DNA of 64,000 nucleotides, taken from the NCBI GenBank assembly GCA_031763025.1, contig JASSKH010000010.1:3653901-3717900 (forward strand). Reading direction: 5' to 3'. The notes under the pieces are model-generated. The model was not told the DNA's origin, did not search any database, and saw nothing but the letters and a program-made list of their open reading frames with translations. Within the stretch, counting starts at the first letter, position 1. Every line of letters begins with the position of its first letter. Source of the stretch: Macrocystis pyrifera (taxonomy: Eukaryota; Sar; Phaeophyceae; Laminariales; Laminariaceae). A program made the translations under genes and the position numbers. Shown here piece by piece: positions 1 through 12,574 of the stretch.

Positions 1-769
1 CAAAACAGGTCTCTGCGCGTGGTGTGTCATTTGAGGGGCTCTGTGGGGAGCACGGTGTCTGTGAAAAAGGCCTTGTGAGGGGCTGATGTTGACCCAACCC
101 CGCATTCCATAAATTGGGCGCTGTTTGATTCTTGTTCATTCTTGCTTGGTTCTGTGAGCAGTGCAACACCTGTCACGTCGATTGTTTTGGAATTAAATGC
201 GTTTTTTCATCCGAGTCAAAGATGTCAGGAGACATGTCAGTGTCAAGCTGTCTGTCTGTCAATGCAAGGCAAATCTATCTGTCTAGACATATGTTCCCTA
301 CCCCCCCCCTGGTAGAAAAAGCCTCACCACATATGTAGAAACCCCTGCTTTTTTTTTATGCGCGGCTGATTTGCTCGTTTTATGTGGAGCTTATTTTAAA
401 TACCGAGATTCTGCGATTCAATTGCTTTTTTCTGTAGATCGGACTCGGAAATGTATCAAAATGCCGAAAAAAAAAAAAATACAGGAAAACACACGACTTT
501 CGACAATATTCTAAGGCGTTTCCGGAAGCACGGGTATTTTTCTTAGCGTCCCCGGTTATTGGCTGTCAAGGCCGTCTGTCGAGACATTTGCCTTGACGGT
601 GTCTGTCAAGGGGTCAAAGTGCTGTCTCCCGACATCTTTCATCCGAGTGGTACGGTCTATATATATGGGGGTGTGGTATTCAACGTACGGGGTGAAACAC
701 GCCGTCGTATACAGTAGACCCGGTACGTTGGCATTTCACTTGCTTTACCTCGCAAGATTCGTTTGCGAT

Positions 770-952
770 CATTTTTTCGTTGTCTCTGTCCCACAGCAGG
801 AGTTTGCGACTACAGCACCTGTATACGTCTCTCTTTAGACATGTAATCAGGACATCACAGAACTTGTATCTCTCTATTATAGGATTGAAGAATCGGCACG
901 GACACTGGTTGCGCTGGATGTCGACGGGTAGAAATAACAACACACACACTAC
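770..952 (-). repeat. R5 dispersed repeat
   Basis: R5 is a family of about 250 bp. Its core reads CTACCCGTCGACATCCAGC, then CCGATTCTTCAATCCTGGAG and GATACAAGCTCTGTGG. This copy is the 5' part. No coding capacity or termini were defined. Confidence 0.55.
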
Positions 953-1312
953 AGCAGTACGTGCACGTACAGCAGTGGGGGTCCCACTATATAGTTCGGC
1001 GGGTCGGTCAGGCGAGCCTAACCGCACTCAAGTGGGACCCCACCCTAAACCGGTTTAGTGCGGTTTGAGGCTACCCTGCATCGTGCCGGTGGCACATTCG
1101 CGTGGTGATCATGGCCACCAGGGCCCCCCTATGACACCTGCCGTACAGCAGTATACTTGGGGACGCATTGATTTTTTTTGCACGCATTGTCCACGTGCTC
1201 GTTATTATCAGGTATAGGGAACCAACATGCACCCACAGCAGCAGCAGTGCTCGGCCGCAAAGCACGCATCCGTCATCACCCACGTGGCTATACAGGCCGA
1301 ACGTAGTATTAG

Positions 1313-1422
1313 TACTACGGGGGACCATAGTTAACAGGACCTATGGCGTAAATAAAATCCTACATATTTAGGTATTTTTACTAACAATATTTGGTCCTGT
1401 TAACTATGGACCCCCGTAATAG
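1313..1422 (+). mobile_element. MITE-1 copy
   Basis: About 110 bp with ends TA|TTACGGGGGTCCATAG and the inverse. The arms pair for about 30 bp and enclose AT-rich DNA that is itself partly palindromic. TA flanks on both sides suggest a Tc1/mariner-type non-autonomous element. No coding capacity. Confidence 0.78.
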
Positions 1423-1564
1423 TATTACGGGGGACCATAGTAAATAGGACCAAACTATTACGGGGGTCCATAGTTAACAGGACCAAATATTGTTAGTAAA
1501 AATAGGTAAATATATAGGTTTTTGTGTGTGCCGTAGGTCCCATTTACTATGGTCCTCCGTAATA
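1423..1564 (-). mobile_element. MITE-1 copy with partial duplicate end
   Basis: A complete copy from 1456 to 1564 preceded by a 33-bp second left end. It abuts the copy at 1313. Confidence 0.72.
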
Positions 1565-1696
1565 GTACAGCATAGGCCCTTCGTATTGCAGTATTGAAGG
1601 CTCGCCTCAGTGGGCGTTAGCTCCTTTCGGACTACAATCAGTCCCCTTTTCGGCACAGCTTGCTCGGAATAAGAGGCAAAATACGTGTGCCTGTTG

Positions 1697-1784
1697 TATT
1701 ACGGGGGGCATAGTAAATAGGACCAAATACTGCTGTTAGTAAAAATAGGGAAGTGCATAGGTTTTTGTGTGGTCCCTCGTAATA
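1697..1784 (-). mobile_element. MITE-1 copy, internally deleted
   Basis: The right side lacks about 20 bp of the inner arm. Confidence 0.68.
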
Positions 1785-1879
1785 GTGCAGCACTAAAATT
1801 TCGTTGAGGCCCGCATTAATGCATGCCTGGTAGTAAAACAAAGTTAAGGCACGCTTCGAGGCTCATGCACGCACGTTTC

Positions 1880-2303
1880 GGGGCGGGGCGGGGGGGGGGG
1901 GGGGGGGGGGAGGGTGTACTCATTGTCATGCATGGCCGTAGTCGTATGACCATAGACCCCCTCGCATCCCCACAATGCCGGGACGGAGCACGTCGGGTTT
2001 TCACCGACCAGGCAGGCATTGCTTGCACCAAGCGTGAGGTGTTGGGCGAGTCGCATGAAGGGTGAGCTGCATGCTACTAAGAACCGCTTTAGAGGCGGAT
2101 TTTCTTTCGTGCGGATGACAGCATCAATTTGATTTGACTTCTTCTGTGGCCAATTCCAGAGGCAGCAAAACGGGTTCACTATGTACTCGTGGGTGCCACA
2201 CCATATACACACAACGTGATACGACCATCCCCCTTGTGCGGAGTAAAGGTTCTCCCCGCACAAAAAAATGATCTATAACTCGACCGCCATTCGTGGCAAC
2301 AGC
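1880..2303 (-). mobile_element. R4 SINE-like element, near full length
   Basis: Read on the - strand: a 5' part beginning GCTGTTGCCACGAATGG, a central GGTTCTTAGTAGCATGC, then CGGCATTG, CATGCATGACAATGAGTAC and a long C run. No coding capacity, and no clear A and B boxes. Confidence 0.6.
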
Positions 2304-2754
2304 CAAAAACAAGCAAGAAGAAAAAAAACGGTACCCTGGCTGTCTAGCTCACGCAGTGAGAGGTGTGTTTTACAGCATCGTCGCCAACCGACGCCAACCC
2401 AACCTATACATATACCAGATATATAATATATAGGGGTGGGGGGGATACTGTAAATTAAAGTAGAACCTTTTCTGCCAGTACCAAGTGCTTGTACTTACCT
2501 CAACCCTTCTAGGACAAACCAGTCGAATTACCAGTAGATTTATTTCCAAAACGGAAGTGCAATACTATTAATAGACGGGTTAGCGACGAGTACTATCGTG
2601 TCCAAAAATAACACCTTCAGACGGGACTCCCAAACGCACAGGGCAGCGGCTAACGATACAAAGCGCACATTTGGCACGCTAGGGCGAGATGTTCTCTTCT
2701 GAAGAGGGCCTAGGGTGACTTCAGTGGGGGCCTCTACCCTGTCCCCGGGTTAAC

Positions 2755-2841
2755 GCCTTTTAGGACTGCAGACCCGTTTCGGGGACAAAGCACTTAGAAT
2801 TTGACTGGTTTGTCCCCAAAACGGTACTGCGGTCCTAAAAG
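2755..2841. mobile_element. MITE-2 copy
   Basis: About 85 bp, almost wholly palindromic: CCTTTTAGGACTGCAG, CCCGTTTCGGGGACAAA, a short spacer TTAGAATTTGACTGG, then the inverse arms. Family termini read roughly AACCCTTTTAGGAC; the target duplication is unclear (TTAA or TA). Confidence 0.72.
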
Positions 2842-2844
2842 TTC

Positions 2845-3026
2845 TATTACCGGGGTCCATAGTTAATGGGACCAAATTTTGTTAGTAAAAATAGGGAAAT
2901 ATATAGGTTTTATGTATACCATATGTCCTGTTAACTATGGACCCCCGTAATAGTAAAAAAAAAGGTAAATATATAGTTTTTTTTTAATGTATACCATAGG
3001 TCCTATTAACTATGGACCCCCGTAAT
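2845..3026 (-). mobile_element. MITE-1 copy plus adjoining half copy
   Basis: Complete at 2845-2952; a left-truncated second copy runs to 3026. Confidence 0.73.
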
Positions 3027-3604
3027 AGTCTAACGGCGCTGTTTATAGCCCATTTTCGTGCTGTGTTGTCTTCACGTCGAACCAGAGTAAACCGTTCCTT
3101 CTACTCAACTACACCAGTACAGCAGTGGGGATCCCACTTTAGTGCGGTACACTTTAGCGTGGGGCCCCACTTTGGCACGGTCAAAATCGCTTGTAACGAC
3201 TTCATCCCACTCTACTGCGGTCCCCACACTAGCGCAAAATCGACGAGGCAGTAGTGCTCAGCTGGCAGTGTATCCACCTCACGAATAGTACCAACACACA
3301 CGATGCCATACATGTGCATCAGGAGAGCAGTGCCTGGTTCCAGACCGCACGCCATATAGCTGCTGGCGGCCACAAATGTCTTGGGGTGTGCGGTGGCCGT
3401 CTTCAGGGCATTTGTGGCGATTCGGAGGATGCTGACAGTGATAATCGACTCCACCGCGTCTGTACGACATGTCCTTACTTAGTAAGCCATACCTGCTGTA
3501 CCGAACCTTGCACCAAGAGGAGGACGCTGGGAATATGATAACGACTACAACAACAGACACAACACCTGCTGCTGCGTTTTTGAGGTAGAGGGTTGCTTAG
3601 GGTC

Positions 3605-4880
3605 GTTTTCAACGACTCGTATTTGACACGTTTTTTCGCCAAATTGGCAAGTTTATGGAAATTTGGACTCGCCAAAAATAACAAGTTTGTTGCCAAACTT
3701 CATGTTGGATATTTTTCGTAGTCCTTCGTTGGCAAGTTTATAGAATTTTTTATTTGCCGTTTGCTAGTTGGGCTTGCTGTTTCAAGCCTCGACAAAAAAA
3801 AACACCCAAAAAAATTGACAAACTGGCAAAAAAAATTACGTAGGGCTAGCTACGTAGTTCTTATACCGTCGAATACGTGGATCGAAAAAACCGGTTTCCG
3901 ATCGGAGACAAAATCGGGCTTTCTTATACTGTTGGAAAATAACCTTTTCGATGCCAACTTTGTCGATCGAGCAATCGGATCCACGCATCTCGTCGAAAAC
4001 AGTCTTTCGACGGGATGCGCGGATCGCATTTTTCGATCGATTTTTGTTTCAAGCCCCCCGCATCTCCACCCCTCCAAACACACTGCAACTAAACACAGAC
4101 GAGTCCCACCACACGGCCGCAGCCCAGACACCTCTCCGATGCTGGGCTGACTGTTTTGCTGCTGCTGCCGCTGCTGCTGCTCTACCGCTGTTGTTGCTGC
4201 TGCTCACAGCGCACCTCCTAGAACCCGTGAGCGGGACACGAAGAAGTTTTCAAACTATTTTCGCCCGCAATACTCCAAAGAGCACAAAACCAACAAATTC
4301 GATCCCACTGGCGATAGGGAAGGCATCCAGACACACCCCGTCGAAATTATAGTGTATCGGAAACCGACCTCTCGATCCTTCGAACCCGACGGCATAGGAT
4401 TTATTATTAATAATAGCTTGACGGCACGTATTTATTAATAGCACTTTTTTGCCAAATTGGCAAGTTTATGGACATTTGGACTTTAAGCACCAAAAAAGCA
4501 AGTTTTCTTGCCAAACCTCATCTTGGATGCCTGGTACTTCCGTAGTCCTTCCTTCGTAAGTTTACGTTTTTTTTTTTTTGCTATTCGCTTTCTGGACTTG
4601 CTCTTTCGAGACTTGTAAAAAAAAAACAAGAACTTGCCAATATTTTACGTAACGACACGTATTTAGCAAGGTTTTTTGCCAGGTTGGCAAGTTTAGGGGA
4701 ATTTGAAATAGCCGAAATATCGTAGCAGGTTTTTCGCCATACGCGTATTTCTGTAGTTCTTTGTTGGCACTTTTTTTCAAGTTTATAAAACAAATATTTG
4801 CCATTTTTGCTATTTCGAAACGTGAAAAAAACCCCAAAAACTTGCCCAATTGCAAGTCTTTCACGTGTCGTAAAAACGGC
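3605..4880. repeat. Three related AT-rich repeats of about 220 bp
   Basis: GCCAAATTGGCAAGTTTATG followed by a TTTGCCAAAC..TTGGATG block and CGTAGTCCTTCGTTGGCAAG occurs near 3640, 4450 and, more diverged, 4680. Between the first two lies unique DNA. Confidence 0.5.
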
Positions 4881-4964
4881 TCATATTACTTTCGTATTAC
4901 CCTTATTATTACTGTATTCAATAAAATGGTTGGGACACACTGCTGTGTACAAGACACGAGACGA

Positions 4965-5030
4965 AACCCTAAATCTAACCCTAAGCCAATCAGAGCAACC
5001 CTAACCCTGACCCTAAGCCAATCAGACCAA
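4965..5030 (-). repeat. Degenerate telomere-like CCCTAA patch
   Basis: ACCCTAAATCTAACCCTAAG and AACCCTAACCCTGACCCTAA, interleaved with the repeated AGCCAATCAGA. Confidence 0.45.
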
Positions 5031-5044
5031 ACCTCGAATAAGTT

Positions 5045-5365
5045 GGTAGCTGTACGTACGTACACGGTTGAGGCAATCGACAGGAGTTACGTACGTATAG
5101 ATCACGAGCAGAAACTCCTACACCAGCCGTCAGAAGTGGACTGACCTCTTTCATCCGGACCAGGAGTCTGTGGCCTCCTGCATCTCGGTATCCCCATCTC
5201 GAATGAGTGGTTGCTCTACGTAGTACGTACACGGTTGAGGCAATCGGTTATGAGCGACGTACGTATAAATCATGAGCAAAAACTTGACACCAGCCGTCAG
5301 AAGTGGACTCACCTCTCTCATCCGGATGAGGAGTCTGGCCTCCTCCATCTGAGCATCCGATGCCA
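5045..5365 (+). repeat. Tandem duplication, about 145 bp
   Basis: 5050-5193 and 5222-5364 share ACACGGTTGAGGCAATCG and CACCAGCCGTCAGAAGTGGA, with about 85% identity by eye. Confidence 0.65.
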
Positions 5366-6260
5366 CCGATGGCGCTGGGCCCACGCCCTCCTCCATGACC
5401 AAAGAGATCGCTGTTCCACTTGCTTTGGTCTCTCGCTCCAGAAAGATCAGAAGCAGCAGCAGCAACAACAACAAGCAGTAACTGCGAGGTACTTGCGTAA
5501 AACAGGACGCGATTGCCACAAGAATATACTGAACTGCACTGTGTGTGGAAAATCAACCGCCAATTTGAGCAAAGGTGCTTTTTCGAAATCTCCTTTGTGG
5601 TGCTTGCCAATAAACACAGGTACAACCCTGGTGGGAAGCAGGTGACACACAGCCGAAGCAATGAAAATGAATGTGGGAAGCCTGGTGGAGGAAGAAGAAG
5701 CAGCGGAAGCAACAGCGGTGCCGGTGGCGGAGCAGCAAAGCTAGTGAGATTGCTCGGCTTGCATCTCGTAGACCTTGGAGTTGATAGAGTATTGGATGGC
5801 GTGCACCAGTTTTTGAATCCTGAAAATGAAACCCAGGAGCAGAAGAGAAGACATCGTCCATCATCGTATCTCGGTGACCGTGCTGTGTGCTGCCCATCAA
5901 AACAATACGCGCAGCAGTGTCGACGCTGGAGAGGGGTCGCACCCCATCACCCTCTCCTCTTCTCTCAGGGAGGCGCTGGCGGCAACCCACAGCACAACCA
6001 ACAGATCGAAGCTCAACACATAGTGCTACCTGGTTATCAGCTGTTTACTGCCCCCAACCAGCACGCCGCATTTCAGAAGGATACACAGCACAACAGACCA
6101 AGCGGCCTGCTCCCGCGCCGGCGCAACAAAGCTATCAGATACTTGCCAGATACTACTTTCCTCGCCGGACACTTCGTTCTCTGGGCACGAAGGGAGACAC
6201 CAGTGCTTGGAAGCCGACGCAGAGAAGCCTCTCCAGGACCCTGGGGGTGCAGCGAGAGCT

Positions 6261-6398
6261 ATGAGCGCCCACTTCAGCGCGCTGTACGAGCAGACTTCTG
6301 GCCTGGTCCAGTGGAGTCCTGACGGGCGGTACGTCGCGACGGCAGTGGGTCAGCGCCTGGTTGTTCGAGATGCCGCGGATGGCTTCGAGATCGTGAAG
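6261..6398 (+). CDS. WRAP73: WRAP73 exon 1
   Basis: Residues 1-46, including the first WD blade (VQWSPDGRY and RLVVRD). It ends in phase 0 at AAG|GTAATG. It aligns from its own Met with the start of animal WRAP73. Confidence 0.9.
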
Positions 6399-9300
6399 GT
6401 AATGATTGACGCCCGGATATGTTGTGCTCTGTTGTGTGCTGTTGTGTGAACGCGATACGTCCATAGATGTCGGCGCTATATCACTTGAATGTAAGCACCC
6501 CCAAGCATTTTTCACTCTATTATCCTCTTTCGTCCATCGAGTCTGCAGTGTGTACGTACGAGCCTGGGCACGTACACACACAAAGCGTCGCTGTTGTACG
6601 TACGTACAGGCTTTGCTGTTTGTGTGTGTTGTGTTCTTCAACATGTAACCGTTCTCTCCTACCCGTCGAGCAGTGCATATCATCCTCTCGACGAAGGTAT
6701 GGGTAGAGCAGGGTTCATACCTGTATACCATTGGTACGAAGAAGACAAGCAGCACCACTCAGACCTCCTGTTTTTGGTGCTTCGTTCCTCCTCTCTCAGA
6801 TGCTCTCTCAGAAGCTCCTCTCTCTGCAAACGGTATTGGCATCACAAACGAGGGTACGCGCCCCCACGCCGCTCTCCCCAAGTACCAGATGTCAGGTATA
6901 AGAGGATCCCTCTCGAGGCCTGACTCTTGTCGGTTCGAGCCCCCCCTTCCCCTGTCACTCGTGCATAGCCAATGACCTTGGCGACCCTGGCACCCTTCGT
7001 GAGCAGTCACGAGTCAGCAGGATCGAATCGATTATCTCTGGAAAACAACAAGAAGGAAAGATCGTACCGAAATTTCGAACTTCGTCCATGATGATATCAT
7101 ACAATCCCTGGTATAATATAAAAATGGTGGCCTTTTCCTCTGCCCAAGTTGTGCTGATACTAGTACGAGTATGTATACAGAACGCACCGTTTAAATCTAG
7201 CTCGACCTCTTTTGGGACTGCAGTCCCGTTTCGCGGACGAGCTGTTCAAACTCGTAGTAGTTTTCTCCCCCAAACGGGATTGCAGTCCTAAAAAAACAGC
7301 TGAGGAGATAAAAGTAGTGAGCGATGGGCGCGATTTATCCCCCCCCCCTGTTGGCTCGAGAACACCACCCCCTGTTGGCTTCTGGATTGGGTCGAATGTT
7401 TTGTGCTGTTTTTGCTTCTCGACGGTACTACGTATTCTCCTTGCTGATGCTGATGCTGCTGCTGCTGCTGCTGCTGATGCTGCTGCTGCTGATGTTGCTG
7501 CTGCTACTGCTGCTGCTACTGCTGCTCCTGATTTTACTGTAGCTGAGTTTGATGTTGCTGTTCACCTTGCTGGTGTGGTGTACGTACACACCATATGGCG
7601 ACTCTCGTACGAGGCACAGCAGTGGGAACCACCATACGACAGACGAGGGGATGTCTCACGTACAAGAAGTCTGGTTGGTGCGAACCGAACACCAAAGTAG
7701 TCGTATTTGTTTTTACCCCCAGAGCAAGCGAGGGTATATACGTTCAAGTGAAATTTTTGGATGAAGTTTCTGACGCGATTTCTTTTTCGAGAAGAAGAAG
7801 GAAAAAAAAGAAGAAGAAGAGAACAAAAACGAAACATCTTATTGTCCATCATCATCCGTCGCACCTGTGCACCTCACTTGCCTGCCTGCTGTGCATCGAC
7901 CCTGCTGTGCCACCTGTGCAGCAAGCTTTTGTTAATAATATGATATATAAATACCGTAATAGTTTATAGCGGTTGCGGGTATTGAATGCAGAAGACAGTC
8001 GTTGCTGGGTGCCATCTGTGACCGCGGACTGCATTGTTTGTGGCCACGGGTTGTAAGGTTGGAAACAACAAAACGCCCGCTGTGCAGTCGAAATGGGGAT
8101 GCTCCGATCGCGCGAAACACGTACGAGTTCTGAGCTGTGAGGGGAACGCGTGGGACGATGAAGTGTGTGTGTGTATACTTCACATCAAATCGCCGTGTCT
8201 ACCCGTCGACATCCTGTAGACAGAAAATGATACCTGGTAATGCTTCCGGTATATCGCATCGTCTACGAAAGTATCAGCAGAGAGGCACGCAACGAAAATG
8301 CTCTGGTTGTTGTTGGTGGTGATGGTGCTGCTGCTGTCTTCTCTCTACCTCCTGTACCCGACCAGCAGCAGGTACATGTTCCATGACACAGGGTGCACGG
8401 GGGCTGCGTGCTCGTACCAGAGGTCATACTCGTAGGTCGCGGAACTCAAGTGGCTGGCTGGATGGCATCGTTGTACCTCCCGCCGCCTGAGTTCTATGTG
8501 ATTCTGTTTTCCTACGAATATGACATCTCCGTTTCGAGGTCAACTCATCGTGTGCCTTTTCTTTTCGAGAACGGCCGGCTAGATTTTGGCGGCAGTCCAA
8601 GCACAATCCGACGCGATAAGAATGCAAGGCACATACTATACGCAGTGGGGAGCGGGGGGGCGGGGTCGGGGGGGGGGGGGGGGGGGCTACTGTGTGTGTG
8701 ACCCTGGATCTTCGTTGCGAGCAATAGGGAGGGAGCAGTAGAAACAGAGAAGGGTGACGATAATAGTAGATGGGATGGAAAAAATTAGAAAGCAACTACA
8801 GCAGCAGTAGATGACAAAAATGAAAAACGCGATGAACTATTGATGGTACGAACATAACCAACGTGAGTCGGCAACACACTGCGTGCCGGGCGATACTCGC
8901 ACATGTACTGACATCTACCGCTGTGTCTGTCCTTATTATTCTCCTACCATGTATATACCAGGTATATCATTGAGGTTCTGCTTCCCGCTTTCGGGGCGGA
9001 AGACATGAAGCTTTAAGGCATGTAGGGCATACGCACGAAATCAATCTCACACGAAAAGGAGATAAAAAAAAAAACAGATGGACCAGAGAGGTCAAGCAGC
9101 GATGTGTGTGGTATCTTGTTGGGCTGTGAGTTGCCTGCCTGACTAAAAGGCGCCGACTATCAATACATGTACAAAAAGTAGATATTATTGCTGGTGAGGC
9201 AGCAGATTCAGTCAGTTGGCTAGGAATCGCCGTTAGTTGCGTAGCGCAGTTGGCGGAGTTTGTTCCGAGTCTTTTCGTAGCCGACCGGCGCGTTTGTGGC

Positions 9301-12300
9301 TCGAACAGCAGCTGCAGCAGTGCGGTGTTCTTTTTTTGGAAGACTAGCGCTGTACATGTGTATGTGCAGCTGTCAGTGTCGGTCGGCTTACTTTCGTCAC
9401 CAACCGGCTCGTAATAACTACTATTAATATTAGTATTGAAATTAATACGTACCACTGCTGTGTCTCGAAAAATAATTGCCGTTTGTATTTAATATTCATA
9501 TCAAAACGTTCCTTGCAGCTTTTAATCGCGGCCGTATGAAGTCCAGCCAACTCACAGGCGTATCGACCCTTTTATAGTACCGCACTGCTGTCCAGAAACC
9601 TAAATCCGCCTCTAATTCCAAATGTTTCGTATCCACAACGGAACTGCAGTGCTAAAGGGATAAATTGAGCCTCTTGGGACTCGAGAGCGGGGGAAAAAAA
9701 GTGACTTTATTTATTTACAGCAGCGGCCACGTGCTTGCTTGCTAGAGCGGGGGATGATATGTCTGAGTTAGCACCGCAAGGAGCCGCGCGGCACGGGCAC
9801 AAATCATTCTCCCGGCCGGGTGCTGCTGGGCGCTCCCATGCTGCTCGCAGACGGTTTGATACGACCAAAGTTGTCGTGGTTCTAAACAAACACCTGGTAC
9901 GAACCAATATGTTCTTTAAAATAAAACTGTTTTGATATAGTATTGATGTACAAAAGGCCATAATATTTTTGGACAGAGCGGTAGTCGTTTTTTTCGCAGT
10001 CCCTGTGGGGGTTGTGAAGTGTTTGTGTGTGTGTGGTATTTCCGCCCCATCGACATGCGATGCGGCGCATCCAGTGTCCGTGCTGATGCAAGCTCGCGTG
10101 GTCACAACCTTCGAAACAGAAGAGATGAAGCAAGCGCTGTCTGTGGTCGCCAGCTGTTGTACGAAGCAGAGATGCTTTTATGCAGGAAGGAGATTAGACG
10201 ATGCCATGCCATGCGGATGCGGTGTTCATGCGAAGGGACACACGCGCACAAGCACATGCTTACAACCAACGGTCTCGATACGAAAAGCACAGCACGCGCA
10301 AGCGAGCATGCAAAGCAACAACATAAAAATCGCGAAAGATTGAGAGAAAAACTTTTAATACGTAAAGAAAAATAAGACAGCAAGAAATGTCAGGAACGGA
10401 AAGGAATTAAAAACAGCAAACGAAAGAAAGAAAGAAAGAAAGGGGAAAAAAAAAACGCTCCGCGCACGAAACGAAACGAATTTTCAGGGAGGAAAGAAAG
10501 AAGGTGCCTCCGAAAGCAAAATCGAGGAAAACAAAAACGAGCGAACAACAAATAATCAGAAAGCGAAGCAGACGACAAACAGGAATGGATGCAGCAGGCA
10601 GATTGGGGTCCGAATGCACCGACAGAGGCAGTAGAGACACATCGCTGCGTCATCTTGTCACCTCCTCACCCATGTTTTAAGTGATACCGGCGTGCATACT
10701 CATCGTCTCCTGCTTGACCTTTTTAGTATTTGCTGTAACAACAGTAGTAGTTCCATTTTGGGGACAGACTACTTAGAATTTGGCTGGTTTTTTCCCCACC
10801 ACGGGACTGCTGTACTGGAAGGGTCCAAAACACTCTCAGGGAAAACGGGAAAAGCGAAAGGAAACGCTGGCAAAAGATGAAAGGGTCACAAGAAAAGAAA
10901 AAAAGAAGACAAACGGGAAAACACACGAAGCGGAGGAGATTGGTTCTCCACGACCGAAACAAAACGTCGACATAGGAAGCCTGGGGAGCGGAGAGAAGAA
11001 GAAGAAGACACGAACCGCCTCCTGTGTGCGTACAATACTTTGTCGACAGCCGTGTTGTTTAGCAGTATGGCTGTCGCGCTCCCCCGGAGGAGATGATGCA
11101 GAAAATACAAAACTAAACAAAAAAACAAAAGACCACTAGAAACCCCAACAGGCTCGAAACCGATCAAGACAAAGAAACAAAAATAACTTGAAACGAAGCT
11201 GCCCCAGCAGTTTTCACAACAGACAGGTTTCCACCCACTACTATAACTTGTACTGTACGTAGTCAGCCTGGTGCCTTGCTACCCCCCTGTCTACCGTCTC
11301 TTCCATGCTTTACGCAAGCGCGGTTTCCCTCTTTTTGTTGCCCCTAACCATCCTTGGCCGGTGCGTGGGGTGTTGCCTGCTCTTTCCCGCCTCCTCCTCG
11401 GGCCACCTGACCATGAACTGTTGGGCGTCTTCGAGGACCGCCCCCCCCCCCCCCCCCCCCCCGGTTCCGCTTGCTTGCCTACCTTATTTTGTGGTCCACA
11501 GTACGGTCTCAACACCAAAACACCAACGGGGATTGTTTCCGTGGAATCCTCCCTCCGTGGCTCGAAACACCTTTGAGGTCGTCAACTTCTGCCGCGAGCG
11601 TTACTTTTATTTCTTTTATGTTTGTATGTATGTATATATATGTGCTCAAGATTTGTTCAAGGATGGCGTCACACACAAAATAAGGTGCTGTTACGCGGCA
11701 ACATAGTATTACGGGGGTCCATAGTTAATAGGACCTATGGCGTACATAAAAACCTATATATTTAGGTATTTTTACTAACAATATTTGGTCCTGTTAACTA
11801 TGGACCCCCGTAATAGTAATCAGGACTAAATACGCCTACTGTTGCGGGGGTCCATAGTTAATAGGACCAAATTTTGTTTGTAAAATGGGTAAATGTAGAG
11901 GTTTTTTATGTATACCATAGGTCCTATTAACTATGGATCCCCGTAATAGTAGTAAAAATGCTGGGGTATTACAGTTTTTGTGTGCACGACGGGTCCTGAG
12001 TAATGTAGCAGGTCGGGACCGAATAGCCTATTACGGGGGGGGTCCATAGTTAACAGGACCTATGGTATACATAAACACCTATATATTTACCTATTTTTAC
12101 TAACAAAATTTGGTCCCGTTAACTACGGACCCCCGTAATAGTAAAAATACTACGTGGAGTATATAGGTTTTGGTGTACATGATTGATCCTGATTGCTATG
12201 TTGATCCTGATTGCTATGGTGATCGGGACCAAATACGCCCAGTTAAAGCACTGGAGTGTGTAGGTTTTTGTGCGCGTGATGGGTCCTGATTACTATGGTT

Positions 12301-12537
12301 CCCCGAAATACGGTTTTGCTCAAATTAAGTGTTTCTACTTCCAGTCTGACCAGAAATATAAGGTACTTTTGTACACATTGTGGTTATCGAATTGTACCTT
12401 ACATTTTTTATTATCAGGCATTTTCTGCCAGGTCTTCGGTTGTCCCGCCTGGTTCCGGGCTCTCCCCGCCGGCCACTGTCACCCGAACATCACCCGCCTG
12501 GGCAATTATTTGCCCCTCGTTTTGTCGCGCCATGCCT

Positions 12538-12574
<37 letters not shown>

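Larger units (their letters stand above)
1..6260. other. Upstream non-genic region
   Basis: I see no gene here. It holds MITE-1 copies between 1313 and 3026, one MITE-2, an R4 retroelement at 1880-2303, an R5 copy near 770-952, three related AT-rich repeats between 3600 and 4880, and a 145-bp duplication at 5045-5365. Nothing recognisable lies at 1-700, 2304-2740 or 3240-3600. The DNA just upstream of the WRAP73 start (5370-6260) is more GC-rich and may contain the promoter and 5' UTR, but no core promoter motif is clear. Confidence 0.5.
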
